Of a stretch of DNA of 9,951 nt, positions 1 through 7,014 are shown piece after piece. Source of the stretch: an uncultured Woeseiaceae bacterium. Its GTDB lineage: Bacteria; Pseudomonadota; Gammaproteobacteria; Woeseiales; Woeseiaceae. Numbering within the stretch: the stretch's first letter is position 1; each line of letters starts with the position of its first letter. The notes under the pieces were generated by a model. The model did no database searches and was not told the DNA's origin. It worked only from the letters and a program-made list of their open reading frames with translations. The stretch is from positions 1 to 9,951 of the forward strand of contig CAMYMP010000027.1 of assembly GCA_947259435.1 (NCBI GenBank). Reading direction: 5' to 3'. The position numbers and the translations under genes are program-made.

Positions 1-50
1 CACAAGCACTGGCGTCAGCGATGATCTTACTATCCACCAGACTGAATTAG

Positions 51-827
51 ATGTTTTCAAAATTGTTCGGAAAAAAGGCGGCGCATGAATCGCCTGAGAC
101 TAAATCACGCCGTATCGAAGTCGGTTGGTTGTTGAAGGACGATCTGGCAGGCGTGATCTGGGATGCGCCGAAACCGATAATCTGGGACTTTCCGAAACCG
201 CAGTCTTCAAAGTCTGCGCAGGCCTGCCCTGCGGTCATTCAGTACGACCGTCTGCATTACATCATCAACAGTCCGGTCGACCTGCACTTGCGGATCATCC
301 AGAGTCCCGACAACCTGCTGCAGCTGCAACACGTGGGGGGCGCCATGTCGACAGTGCGGCAGGCCGGCCTGCAAAAGCTGATCGTCATGTCACCGCAACA
401 GGAATGGCGCGATCCGATGCGGCCGATACTGCAGCTCGTCACGCCCTACGAGTTCGTCTCAGACGATCCGGTTTACGTTAACCAGCTCCCGCCGTTTTTG
501 CACTATCCCAAAAACGCCTGGCCGGGCATACAAGTCTGCGGGCGATTCCCGATCGACGTCTGGCCGCGCGTACATATGTGGGCCCTGGAGTGGCACGACC
601 TGTCCAAAGACCTGATTCTGAAGCGTGGTGAACCCCTGTTTTACGTCCGCTTCGAGACCACGGACCCTTCCTCGCTCGTCCGTCTCGTCGAGGCCGAGCG
701 AACACCGGAACTCGAATCTTATATGCGTCAGATCACCGACGTAACCAATTACGTGAACCAGAGCTTTCAGCTCTTTAAGACTGCCCGCGAACGGCGGCCG
801 GAGAAGCTGTTGGTCAGGAAGGCATAA
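51..827 (+). CDS. Conserved-looking hypothetical protein, 258 aa, function unknown
   Basis: I do not recognise this protein with confidence. It looks genuinely coding: the composition is balanced, with well-spaced aromatic and charged segments such as CPAVIQYDRLHYIINSPVDL (residues 59-78), VTPYEFVSDDPVYVNQLPP (about 130-148), and a Trp-rich stretch with DVWPRVHMWALEWHDL followed by RGEPLFYVRFET. There is no signal peptide or membrane segment, so it is probably cytosolic. The 'PG..v.GRF.I..WPR...WA.EWHD...RGEP.FYVRF' layout loosely recalls the DUF6065 group, from memory only. The ATG directly follows an in-frame TAG (48-50) and has no clear Shine-Dalgarno, so the start is less certain than the frame. 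It converges on the small-protein gene at 922-1137. The C-terminus may be truncated by a one-base frameshift (see 828-906). Confidence 0.8.
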   Translation: MFSKLFGKKAAHESPETKSRRIEVGWLLKDDLAGVIWDAPKPIIWDFPKPQSSKSAQACPAVIQYDRLHYIINSPVDLHLRIIQSPDNLLQLQHVGGAMSTVRQAGLQKLIVMSPQQEWRDPMRPILQLVTPYEFVSDDPVYVNQLPPFLHYPKNAWPGIQVCGRFPIDVWPRVHMWALEWHDLSKDLILKRGEPLFYVRFETTDPSSLVRLVEAERTPELESYMRQITDVTNYVNQSFQLFKTARERRPEKLLVRKA

Positions 828-906
828 CGAGCAGGGGGGCTCGCTGCCGTTGACGGCTCTGCGCGAGCTCGTCATGAAGTACATCGAGGAGCAACAAGCC
901 GCGTAA
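828..906 (+). other. Possible out-of-frame C-terminal tail of the 51-827 protein
   Basis: After the TAA at 825-827, the frame one base further along (codons from 829) stays open to TAA 904-906. It encodes a protein-like helix, LTALRELVMKYIEEQQAA, just before that stop. The same frame is already open upstream through about 790-828, so one base lost near 819-826 would join LLVRK to this tail without interruption. The amphipathic helix, and a weak terminator hairpin starting at this second stop rather than the first, suggest it was once coding. It could also be chance or an assembly error. Confidence 0.35.
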
Positions 907-923
907 CGCCTGTTACTTTTCTT
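903..923 (+). terminator. Weak terminator-like hairpin downstream of the 51-827 gene
   Basis: GTAAC (903-907), loop GCCT (908-911), GTTAC (912-916), followed by TTTTCTT (917-923). The stem is only five base pairs and mostly A/T, so this is a weak candidate. Its place right at the second (out-of-frame) stop codon and in the gap between two convergent genes makes a terminator role plausible for the plus strand. Confidence 0.3.
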
Positions 924-1137
924 ACTTGTTGTGCTTGGCCCTCAGAGCATCCACCAGGTGCTGACCGGTGCAGTTGTAGGGGTCGCAATCGACATCGTAC
1001 GACTCATCTATCTGCAGCGACGTGACCTCAACATTCTGGACAGAGGACTGATTGACTTCGGCCGCTTCGGTCATTTTCGACCTGTCGGTTGTCAATCTCG
1101 CAGGCGCTCTGCCCGGCGCTGTTTTTTCGGTTGACAT
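922..1137 (-). CDS. Small acidic protein, 71 aa, with C-terminal CxxxxC motif; possible peptide precursor
   Basis: Not recognised as a known family. ATG at 1137 is preceded by AGGGA with nine bases between, a good ribosome binding site. A second in-frame ATG (residue 22, codon 1074-1072) would give a 50-residue product and also has a purine-rich ACAGG upstream. The N-terminal 21 residues are basic. The middle (22-50) is Ser/Thr/Val/Glu-rich and acidic. The C-terminus carries DVDCDPYNCTGQHLVDALRA, with Cys51 and Cys56 in a C-D-P-Y-N-C arrangement, and a basic end KHNK. There is no hydrophobic signal or membrane segment. The form (polar leader, compact Cys/Tyr/Asn/Thr-containing tail) is compatible with a modified-peptide precursor, but no modification enzyme is recognised beside it. 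It could equally be a small metal-binding or regulatory protein. It lies 246 bp downstream of the DUF1501 gene on the same strand. Confidence 0.6.
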   Translation of the reverse strand: MSTEKTAPGRAPARLTTDRSKMTEAAEVNQSSVQNVEVTSLQIDESYDVDCDPYNCTGQHLVDALRAKHNK

Positions 1138-1383
1138 AATGATGTTTCCCTAAATCGTCTGACGATTTCATCGTATGTCGAACCTAAAGCTCCGTGAATG
1201 TCCCCCGTCCGGCCATCGATACCGTTCGTCAGATAATCGCCGTTGGTCATCGAAAATATACCGCTCGTCGGTGCGGGCGGCGATTGTGTGACGACATGTA
1301 TTCCTGCTATCTCCGCAGAGCCGGTGCGCTCCAAATGCGCAACTTGTATTTTTCTGACAGCTTTCTGGGAGAGATCGTGACGG
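1138..1383. other. 246-bp gap between the DUF1501 gene and the small-protein gene
   Basis: Apart from the 17-bp palindrome I see no convincing gene, terminator or promoter here. An open frame on the minus strand from ATG 1250 to 1092 (52 residues) overlaps the start of the small-protein gene. It lacks a good ribosome binding site and is not annotated. Confidence 0.4.
1152..1168 (-). promoter_or_regulatory. Perfect 17-bp palindrome before the small-protein gene
   Basis: AAATCGTC, a single central base, then GACGATTT: eight-base arms that match perfectly. On the minus strand the second arm runs straight into the AGGGA ribosome binding site, and the palindrome ends 14 bases before the ATG at 1137. 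This fits either a dimeric repressor operator in the leader of the small-protein gene or an RNA hairpin next to the ribosome binding site. There is no T-run, so it is not an intrinsic terminator. Which protein would bind it is unknown. Confidence 0.5.
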
Positions 1384-2709
1384 CTAGGTGAATATCGGCA
1401 ACACCTGCTCGGCGAACGGAAATGGGCCCGAGACACCCGGGTTCATGTCGATACCGGCGAGCGAACGCAATGCCTGATGCATGTACTCGGGCGATATCTC
1501 GACACCGTTGCTGTCCAGCGCCAGCGTGTTTGGATCGACCTTCATTGACCGCTGCAGGTCGTCCGTTGCGCCGACAACCCGGTCACCCGCGAAGTGTACG
1601 GGCGCACCCCACACCATCATGCTCGTGTGCGACCAGTGATCTTTGCCGTTATCTTCATTGTACTTGTTGGTGCGTCCGAAGTCCGATGCCATGACGATGA
1701 TCAGGTTGTTGTTGATGCCACGCGCCACCGCATCATCGATAATGTTGTCGACGGCGGCAAGGTAGTCCATCAGGCGCGGATAGTGCCGCGCATCGTGATC
1801 GTTATGAGTGTCGAAGCCGCCCATGTCGATCTGCGCAGTCGCCGCCGCACCGGCTTCGAATGCAGCGAACGCGGTTTGCGCCTGTTCGAACAACCTCCGG
1901 GCATTGCTACGCGAATTGACGTACGAGTTCGGCGCCGAGGCAGCGTTCAGGTTGTTGACGAAGTCTTGCAGCGACGAGGCATCGCGATTTCTGGCCGCAT
2001 CGTGCTGTGCGATTGCCCGCTGTACCCTGAGCAGGCGCTGCTCGCTGAGCTGCCGCTGACGGCGATCGGCGCTTGCGGATTCGATCAGACTGCGGACGTT
2101 ATCCGAGTGATACTGGTTGCTCTGGCTGACGTTTGTTCTGTTGGGCAGTGCGATTTCCCGAATTGCGTTGAGATCGCTGCCCCTGATGAGCGAGCGCGGC
2201 ACGAGTCCGTTGGTCTTGCTGCTCTGGGCACTGCTGTTTGCGACCATGGGTATCGACAGATCGGCCGCCTGTTCGGACGCGATGAGCGCACCGATGCTCG
2301 GATAATTTCGCGCACGTGAGCCTGTCCAGCTCGCCGTGCGACCAACCGAATGTGAGTTCGTGCCGTGGTTGATGCCGTTGACCACGAGCAGGCGCTGATA
2401 GTGCGCTTCAAAGAAATCCTGGTTCCTGAAGAGACTCGTATCGCTGGCAAAAGAGTCCGGTGGTGGCGCATAGCGGATGTTGCCGATCTGAGCAATGTCG
2501 TTCTGGTCATAGTTGTTGATATCGCCGTTGACACCGAGTCCAAAGCCCTTCGGGTCACAGAAGCTGGTCGGGTCCCAGCCACCCCTGGCCTCGATGAACA
2601 GCCAGTAGGGGCCGCTGAACGCCTGCTGCGCCAGAGCCAGTCGGGTTCCGCCGCAGACCAGCAGACCACCGGCCGTTGCCGTCATTCGCATAAAGTCACG
2701 TCGTTTCAT
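1384..2709 (-). CDS. DUF1501 family protein, Tat-exported
   Basis: This is a 441-residue member of the DUF1501 family (PF07394), which belongs to the alkaline-phosphatase/sulfatase-like superfamily. The reaction it catalyses is not established. The chosen ATG at 2709 has AGGAG eight bases upstream and starts with a twin-arginine signal: MKRRDFM, a hydrophobic stretch (residues 8-26), and a likely cleavage site after LALA (24-27). An upstream in-frame start at 2781 would lie inside the preceding gene and bury this signal, so it is rejected. Family landmarks are GGFDTH (297-302), ASDFGRT (341-347) and GKDHWSHTSMMVWG (355-368). The mature protein should act in the periplasm or outside the cell, folded before export. 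It follows the DUF1592/DUF1588 protein by 17 bp; these families commonly occur as neighbours, so the two probably function together. Nothing looks damaged. Confidence 0.9.
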   Translation of the reverse strand: MKRRDFMRMTATAGGLLVCGGTRLALAQQAFSGPYWLFIEARGGWDPTSFCDPKGFGLGVNGDINNYDQNDIAQIGNIRYAPPPDSFASDTSLFRNQDFFEAHYQRLLVVNGINHGTNSHSVGRTASWTGSRARNYPSIGALIASEQAADLSIPMVANSSAQSSKTNGLVPRSLIRGSDLNAIREIALPNRTNVSQSNQYHSDNVRSLIESASADRRQRQLSEQRLLRVQRAIAQHDAARNRDASSLQDFVNNLNAASAPNSYVNSRSNARRLFEQAQTAFAAFEAGAAATAQIDMGGFDTHNDHDARHYPRLMDYLAAVDNIIDDAVARGINNNLIIVMASDFGRTNKYNEDNGKDHWSHTSMMVWGAPVHFAGDRVVGATDDLQRSMKVDPNTLALDSNGVEISPEYMHQALRSLAGIDMNPGVSGPFPFAEQVLPIFT

Positions 2710-2726
2710 TCGATGATCTCCTGCGC
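2710..2726 (-). promoter_or_regulatory. Ribosome binding site fixing the DUF1501 start
   Basis: In the 17 bases between the upstream stop codon (2729-2727) and ATG 2709 the minus strand reads AGGAG, eight bases before the ATG. This decides the start in favour of the twin-arginine signal and shows the two genes are closely coupled in one transcript. Confidence 0.75.
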
Positions 2727-5700
2727 CTACTCGTACAAGAACCGGTAGTCGGCAAGCAAGTAGGTGACGACCGCCATCCATGGGATGACGGTCCCGTTAG
2801 TGTCCGTGCTGCTGCCGCCGCCGCGGCATTGGCTTTGTATGCTCGTGTCACCCTGAGCGCGAACGTCGAGGAACAGCTGATAAGTGTTATCGATCTCTGC
2901 ATCGTCCAGCGCGAGTTCCTCGCCCAGAATCCGGCGGTGCAGGAACTGAATGTTCTGGCGTATCGCATCGTCGCCCGCGCCGCCATCCGGAATGACCGTC
3001 TCATCGACGAGCGGGAACAGCGTGCCGTTGCTGTAAAGGTCCGCAGCGACGCGCTGACAAGCCACCTGATTCGAGATGCGTTCCTGAATGCCGTCGATCA
3101 ACGCGGTCGGCTCCGTTGTGCGCGTCAGGACTTCGTCCGAGTCGATACCGCCGTAAAGCAGGTAATGTCTGCCGCGCAAGCCACTGTTTGAGTTCGGGCC
3201 ACGCCACTCGTAGCTGCCACCAGTGATGTCCGTAATCTTGCGATCCAGTTCTTCGGCCGTTAGCAGGCGGCCTGCGCCGACGTCAGCATAAGCATTCGGA
3301 TCTTCACCAACCGCAAGGTTCCTCGCGAGGAAATAGTCGCTGGCGATGATGTCCTTGACGAGTAACTTGAAGTTGAAGTTCGCAGCGACAAAGCGACTCT
3401 TGGTTTCATTGATGTACGCGGTGGTCGACGCCGCGGTCGCCTCGATGCCGGTCAGTCCTTCGAACACCGTACGTACCGTACGTTCAGCGAACCGATCGTC
3501 CAGCGCAATGCGGCCCCCGAGCCACTGTAGCGCCGTGTCTTCCTGGTCGCCAGGCAGCTCGTCCGCCGGATCCAGCGTGTAGCCAGCTGGCACCATGCGC
3601 GGCACGCCGTCTAGCCTTCGATTATGCTGGAACGTGTTGCCGCGATCGTATTCGCCGTTGTTGTCACGATTTGTGAACAGCCCCGCAACCGGGTCCATCG
3701 TGTTGTGGCAAACCGTACACTGCGGATCTTCAAAGGTGGGCACACTGCCGACGACGTTATCCAGGTCCAGGCCATCACGGGCTGCCAGGCTCTCGATGTC
3801 GAGGCCGAGAAAATAGTCGAACACATAGCGTGCCCGCGCCCGATTGACGTTCGTGTTCGTCGAAGGATAGCGTGCGAGGAACGCATGCGTGCCCATTACG
3901 CCCGCGGCAGGAACGAGTGTGCCGTCTTGCTGGCGAATATCATTTACAGGCCGGAAATCATCTCGATCGTGATTTGCCCGATTCTGATCGGAGCTGAACG
4001 GAAAACCCGGGTCGCCGGCATTATTGCCGTAGATGACCGCAGAGTAGGGATTGATCATCGTATAGTCTGCCGAAACAATTTCCGTGAATGGCCGGTTGTT
4101 CTGAATGACGTACTTGACGAGCTCGAGCGGGGCTCTCGCGAAGCCGTAGTTTGCGTCTTCACGCAGATCGTTTCGTTCGTCTCCGGAGAAGCTTTCGTAA
4201 TAGTCGCGGTTGGCGAATGCGTCCAGATCGAAGTTGTCATCGACGTTGCCGCGGTCGTTCGCATCACGATCCGTCAGCAGCAGATCGTTATAGATCTCCT
4301 GCACACGAACGTAGAACGCATCTTCGTTCATCAAACCGTCCATGATCGGGTCGAGCGCCGTGTAGATGGCTTGCTGATCATCGTTCGCTGCGTTGACGGT
4401 GCTGACCTCGTCCATGCTTGGCGTCCGAGCGCCCAGCGCGGCGGCGATTCTATGCAACTGCTCGTAACCGGAACCTAAATCGATCGTGACGGTACTGGCC
4501 GGCGGATCCGGTTCGCATACTGTGGCGCGGTTCACGAAGTCTTCGAATACGTCATAGACCGGGTCGCCTGGACGTCCGGGCCACCGGTCGCCGCCGACAT
4601 GCGCTACGCTGGCAGTCGACTTCGCGAGTATCAGCGACTGGCCGCCCGCGTCGATCGATGCGATGGTGCGGAACAGTTCGAAATCGTCGGCATCAGGCGG
4701 ATCGTTCGGGAACCCCCAGCCGTTCGCAGTCGCAAGCGGTGTGGGTCCGGTATGGCAACCGTTGCATCGCAGGGGACTGATGTTGTCCATAATGGGATAG
4801 ATCGTGTCGACAAATCCCGGGACCATTGCCGAGCACAATTCGGCAACGAGTGGATTGATTGTCACGAGCTGCACGTCGTTTCCGGAATTGCCGCTCGCAT
4901 CCACCGCGGTCCATACGACCGTCGTCGTCCCGACGGGAAATCCACTCCCCGGCGCGTTGTTGCTGACCGTCGGGCTCGGGTCGACCAGGTCGCTGAATGT
5001 TGGCGCGCCAAGAGTCACGATCGTGTTGCCACCGCCAGCATCCTGATCGGCGGTCACATCTGCGGGTGCGGTAATCGACGGTGCCGTCGTATCGGTAATC
5101 GTGACGTTCTGGGTCGCCGTGGCCGATGTCATGGCGGCGTCTACGACCGTCCAGGTAACCGTGGTATCACCAGGCGAAAACCCGCCAGCGGGCGCATCGT
5201 TTGTAATTGTCGTTGGCGGAACGCCGCCGGAAGCGGTTGCCGTTCCGAGCGCCACTGTCGTTGTAGGCCCGGTTGCCTCCCGCGTGATCGCGCCAGGCGC
5301 GGTCAGGCCCAATGGTCCATTGATTGTGACGAGCTGGGTATCGCTGGCAGAATTTCCGCTGGCGTCAACGGCGGTCCAGACAACGGTCGAATTTCCGACC
5401 GGGAAGCCGCCTGCGGGGGCGTCGTTGCTGATCGTGGGGCTCGGGTCAACCAGGTCGCTGAACGTCGGGGTACCGAGAGTTACGACCGTATCGCCGCCCC
5501 CCGCGTCCTGATCCGCAGACACGTCGGCCGGCGCCGTAATCGTTGGAGCGGTCGTATCGGTAATGGTGATCGCCTGTGTTGCCGTGGCAGATGTCATGTC
5601 GGCATCGACCGCCGTCCAGTTCACAGTCGTCGTACCAAGCGCGAAACCGCCGGCAGGCGCATCGTTTGTGATCGTAATCGGTGGAACGCCGCCCGAAGCC

Positions 5701-6311
5701 ATTGCCGCACCCAGCATAACCGCAGTCGCGGGCCCGGTTGCCTCCATCGTAATCGGACCTGGAGCAGTGAGTGCCAACGGCCCAGGATCGGCCGTCGTAA
5801 TCGTGATCATCTGCATGTCGGTGGACACGTTGCCGCTTGCGTCCGTTGCCGTCCAGGTAACGCCCGTCGTTCCCAGTGGGAATCCGATTGCAGGGCTGTC
5901 ATTTGACAGGATCGGATTCGGATCGACGAGATCGCTGAGCGTCGCGGTGCCGATATCGACCACGGTTGTCGCGCCGGTAGACATTGTCTGGATATCGGGC
6001 GGAGCCATGACGGTTGGTGCGGTCGTGTCGGAAACCATAACCGATTGCATGCCGGCATCCTGCGCACCGGATCCATCTGTAACGGTCCAGTTCACCATCG
6101 CCTCGCCTAGCGGAAAGCCACCCGGCGGTGCGTCATGACTGAACGTATAAGTGCCATCGCCGCCTGTTGCAGTTGCCTGCCCGAGATCGACGATTGTCAT
6201 TGCAGCGGTCGCTTCTTCCTGCTTATCAGCAGGCGGTGTGATTGCCAGCGCTGCCGGCGGAGGGTCACCAACACCGAACGGGTTTTCGGTTACCGCTTCC
6301 TCTTGTTGCAC
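2727..6311 (-). CDS. Giant DUF1592/DUF1588-type protein with six HYR-like repeats
   Basis: 1194 residues from a GTG at 6311. Residues 22-488 hold six HYR-like beta-sandwich repeats in alternating types. One type carries TAP.I.AP.D...FSDLVDP...VG.TTVVWTAVDASGNS; the other carries LTAPG.IT.EATGP...ASGGVPP..ITNDAP. Then follow a cytochrome-c-like RCNGCH (515-520), a long middle region with RARARYVFDYFLGLDIE (824-840) typical of the end of DUF1592, and CTVCHNTMDPVAGLF (865-879) typical of DUF1588. The C-terminal 300 residues resemble the rest of this cytochrome-like family. Two CxxCH motifs suggest covalent haem outside the cytoplasm. The start is unsatisfactory: no ribosome binding site and no export signal follow GTG 6311. 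Yet the codons just upstream read FALAGC, a lipobox, in a frame that opens at a TGA (6372-6374) and contains no ATG, GTG or TTG. A lipoprotein N-terminus broken by a frameshift is the likely explanation. It is first in an operon with DUF1501; its substrate is unknown. Confidence 0.85.
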   Translation of the reverse strand: MQQEEAVTENPFGVGDPPPAALAITPPADKQEEATAAMTIVDLGQATATGGDGTYTFSHDAPPGGFPLGEAMVNWTVTDGSGAQDAGMQSVMVSDTTAPTVMAPPDIQTMSTGATTVVDIGTATLSDLVDPNPILSNDSPAIGFPLGTTGVTWTATDASGNVSTDMQMITITTADPGPLALTAPGPITMEATGPATAVMLGAAMASGGVPPITITNDAPAGGFALGTTTVNWTAVDADMTSATATQAITITDTTAPTITAPADVSADQDAGGGDTVVTLGTPTFSDLVDPSPTISNDAPAGGFPVGNSTVVWTAVDASGNSASDTQLVTINGPLGLTAPGAITREATGPTTTVALGTATASGGVPPTTITNDAPAGGFSPGDTTVTWTVVDAAMTSATATQNVTITDTTAPSITAPADVTADQDAGGGNTIVTLGAPTFSDLVDPSPTVSNNAPGSGFPVGTTTVVWTAVDASGNSGNDVQLVTINPLVAELCSAMVPGFVDTIYPIMDNISPLRCNGCHTGPTPLATANGWGFPNDPPDADDFELFRTIASIDAGGQSLILAKSTASVAHVGGDRWPGRPGDPVYDVFEDFVNRATVCEPDPPASTVTIDLGSGYEQLHRIAAALGARTPSMDEVSTVNAANDDQQAIYTALDPIMDGLMNEDAFYVRVQEIYNDLLLTDRDANDRGNVDDNFDLDAFANRDYYESFSGDERNDLREDANYGFARAPLELVKYVIQNNRPFTEIVSADYTMINPYSAVIYGNNAGDPGFPFSSDQNRANHDRDDFRPVNDIRQQDGTLVPAAGVMGTHAFLARYPSTNTNVNRARARYVFDYFLGLDIESLAARDGLDLDNVVGSVPTFEDPQCTVCHNTMDPVAGLFTNRDNNGEYDRGNTFQHNRRLDGVPRMVPAGYTLDPADELPGDQEDTALQWLGGRIALDDRFAERTVRTVFEGLTGIEATAASTTAYINETKSRFVAANFNFKLLVKDIIASDYFLARNLAVGEDPNAYADVGAGRLLTAEELDRKITDITGGSYEWRGPNSNSGLRGRHYLLYGGIDSDEVLTRTTEPTALIDGIQERISNQVACQRVAADLYSNGTLFPLVDETVIPDGGAGDDAIRQNIQFLHRRILGEELALDDAEIDNTYQLFLDVRAQGDTSIQSQCRGGGSSTDTNGTVIPWMAVVTYLLADYRFLYE
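4848..6251 (-). repeat. Three tandem ~155-aa (about 465 bp) A+B repeat pairs encoding HYR-like domains
   Basis: The N-terminal half of the giant protein is built from three pairs of about 155 residues. The anchor TAP(T/S) recurs at residues 98, 254 and 409. At DNA level the same units can be seen: the stretch beginning GGGCTCGGGTC and ending AGGTCGCTGAA occurs at 4972-4997 and again at 5437-5462, exactly 465 bp apart. The repeat arrangement suggests expansion by duplication; the N-terminal pair has diverged most. Such regions also mis-assemble easily. Confidence 0.85.
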
Positions 6312-6646
6312 ACAGCCCGCGAGAGCGAACCTCGGGTACCCGATCGACGCATCGCCGATCTGACATCGATTTCACAGGCATAGACGAATTTGATTTCTTT
6401 GTTGTTCTCTCTCGTCAAGCCGGCTTCTTGTATGTGCGCGTAACGTATATTTTCGTTTCGCATGTCAGCCGCACTTGCGACATAATTTGCAAAGTCGATG
6501 TATTTTTGTGACGCAGTTCATATGTGCGCCAGTTATCGCTGGAGCCTGTGATATGCCTCCAGACCCCGCGTAAACTCTCGATTTATCAACTTGTTTTGGT
6601 TGCTTCGCGGACCCAGGCAATTGTCGTTTTTGTGAATTCGATCAAC

Positions 6647-6695
6647 TTGCGCGGCGATCGCTGATTTCAGCGCACAACTTCATTTTGCGCGGCGA
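6647..6695. promoter_or_regulatory. Candidate operator: direct repeats flanking a palindrome
   Basis: An 11-base direct repeat TTGCGCGGCGA occurs at 6647-6657 and 6685-6695, 38 bp start to start. Between them lies the inverted repeat CGCTGA-TT-TCAGCG (6659-6672). Paired half-sites around a dyad are typical of a protein-binding site. The position upstream of a ParA-type ATPase gene makes a regulator or partition-like binding site conceivable. The bound protein is unknown. Confidence 0.35.
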
Positions 6696-6711
6696 GCAGT
6701 GTCTGTGATTG

Positions 6712-6741
6712 GCGTCAGTTTGTGACGCTCGATTTGAATCG
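6712..6741. promoter_or_regulatory. Two adjacent inverted repeats
   Basis: GCGTCA (6712-6717), five bases, TGACGC (6723-6728), followed one base later by CGATT (6730-6734), two bases, AATCG (6737-6741). Both dyads are perfect. TTTGTGACGC from the first dyad recurs at 6505-6514, which favours a shared binding protein over chance. No function is known. Confidence 0.3.
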
Positions 6742-7014
6742 TCGCAAAACGGCAACAGTACGATACCGGCCGAGACTCTCGGGGTGTTGGACACATCCGG
6801 GGCACAATCAGCGCCGCAATCGTCGGTGAGAAATTTGACGAGAATGTATCGGTCTCGCCATTCAATCGGGGTTTAGTGCAGGCGCCGAAAAATAGGCGTA
6901 GTATGGCCGCAATTCGCGTAATTCCGCTTGGGCGTGGAAGAGACTCGAATACCGCTCAGGTGGACTGTCGCGCCGCTTTATCGACACTGAAAGGGAGGGC
7001 ACCCGGCCAGTACG

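Larger units (their letters stand above)
6372..7014. other. 640-bp divergent intergenic region, dyad- and repeat-rich, no credible gene
   Basis: This region separates the divergently transcribed giant-protein operon and the ParA-like gene, so promoters for both should lie here. I see no convincing sigma-70 pair. A TTGACG at 6835-6840 (plus) and one at 6418-6413 (minus) lack good -10 partners at the usual spacing. The region carries several short direct repeats: TTTGTGACGC at 6505-6514 and 6719-6728, ATCAACTTG at 6585-6593 and 6641-6649, and TTGCGCGGCGA at 6647-6657 and 6685-6695. It also has inverted repeats, including CTGGAG/CTCCAG (6539-6544/6557-6562) and CCGAG/CTCGG (6770-6774/6778-6782). 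Small open frames here have no ribosome binding sites or protein-like composition. Confidence 0.5.

Noticed and set aside
2..88. Open plus-strand frame from the window edge ending in TGA 86-88 (possible end of an upstream gene)
   Set aside because: Only 28 codons are visible, nothing is recognisable, and it would overlap the 51-827 gene by 38 bases.
1092..1250. 52-residue minus-strand frame starting MTNGDYLTNGIDGRT
   Set aside because: The composition is fairly protein-like, but there is no good ribosome binding site, the end overlaps the 922-1137 gene in another frame, and the 17-bp palindrome lies inside it. Only conservation in relatives would revive it.
1594..2319. 241-codon plus-strand frame opposite the DUF1501 gene
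   Set aside because: The DUF1501 motifs on the minus strand are unmistakable; this frame is open only because of codon bias.
2710..2781. Longer DUF1501 start at 2781
   Set aside because: It would overlap the upstream gene and put 24 residues before the twin-arginine signal; ATG 2709 has a good AGGAG.
3624..4478. 284-codon plus-strand frame opposite the DUF1592-like region
   Set aside because: Shadow of the real gene: low-complexity Val/Ile/Arg translation and no ribosome binding site.
4599..5906. 435-codon plus-strand frame opposite the HYR-like repeats
   Set aside because: Its Arg/Gly/Cys-rich translation merely mirrors the repeat DNA; the minus-strand frame has clear domains.
6835..6863. 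TTGACG as a -35 box for the ParA-like gene
   Set aside because: No TATAAT-like hexamer lies 16-18 bases downstream, so no promoter is called.
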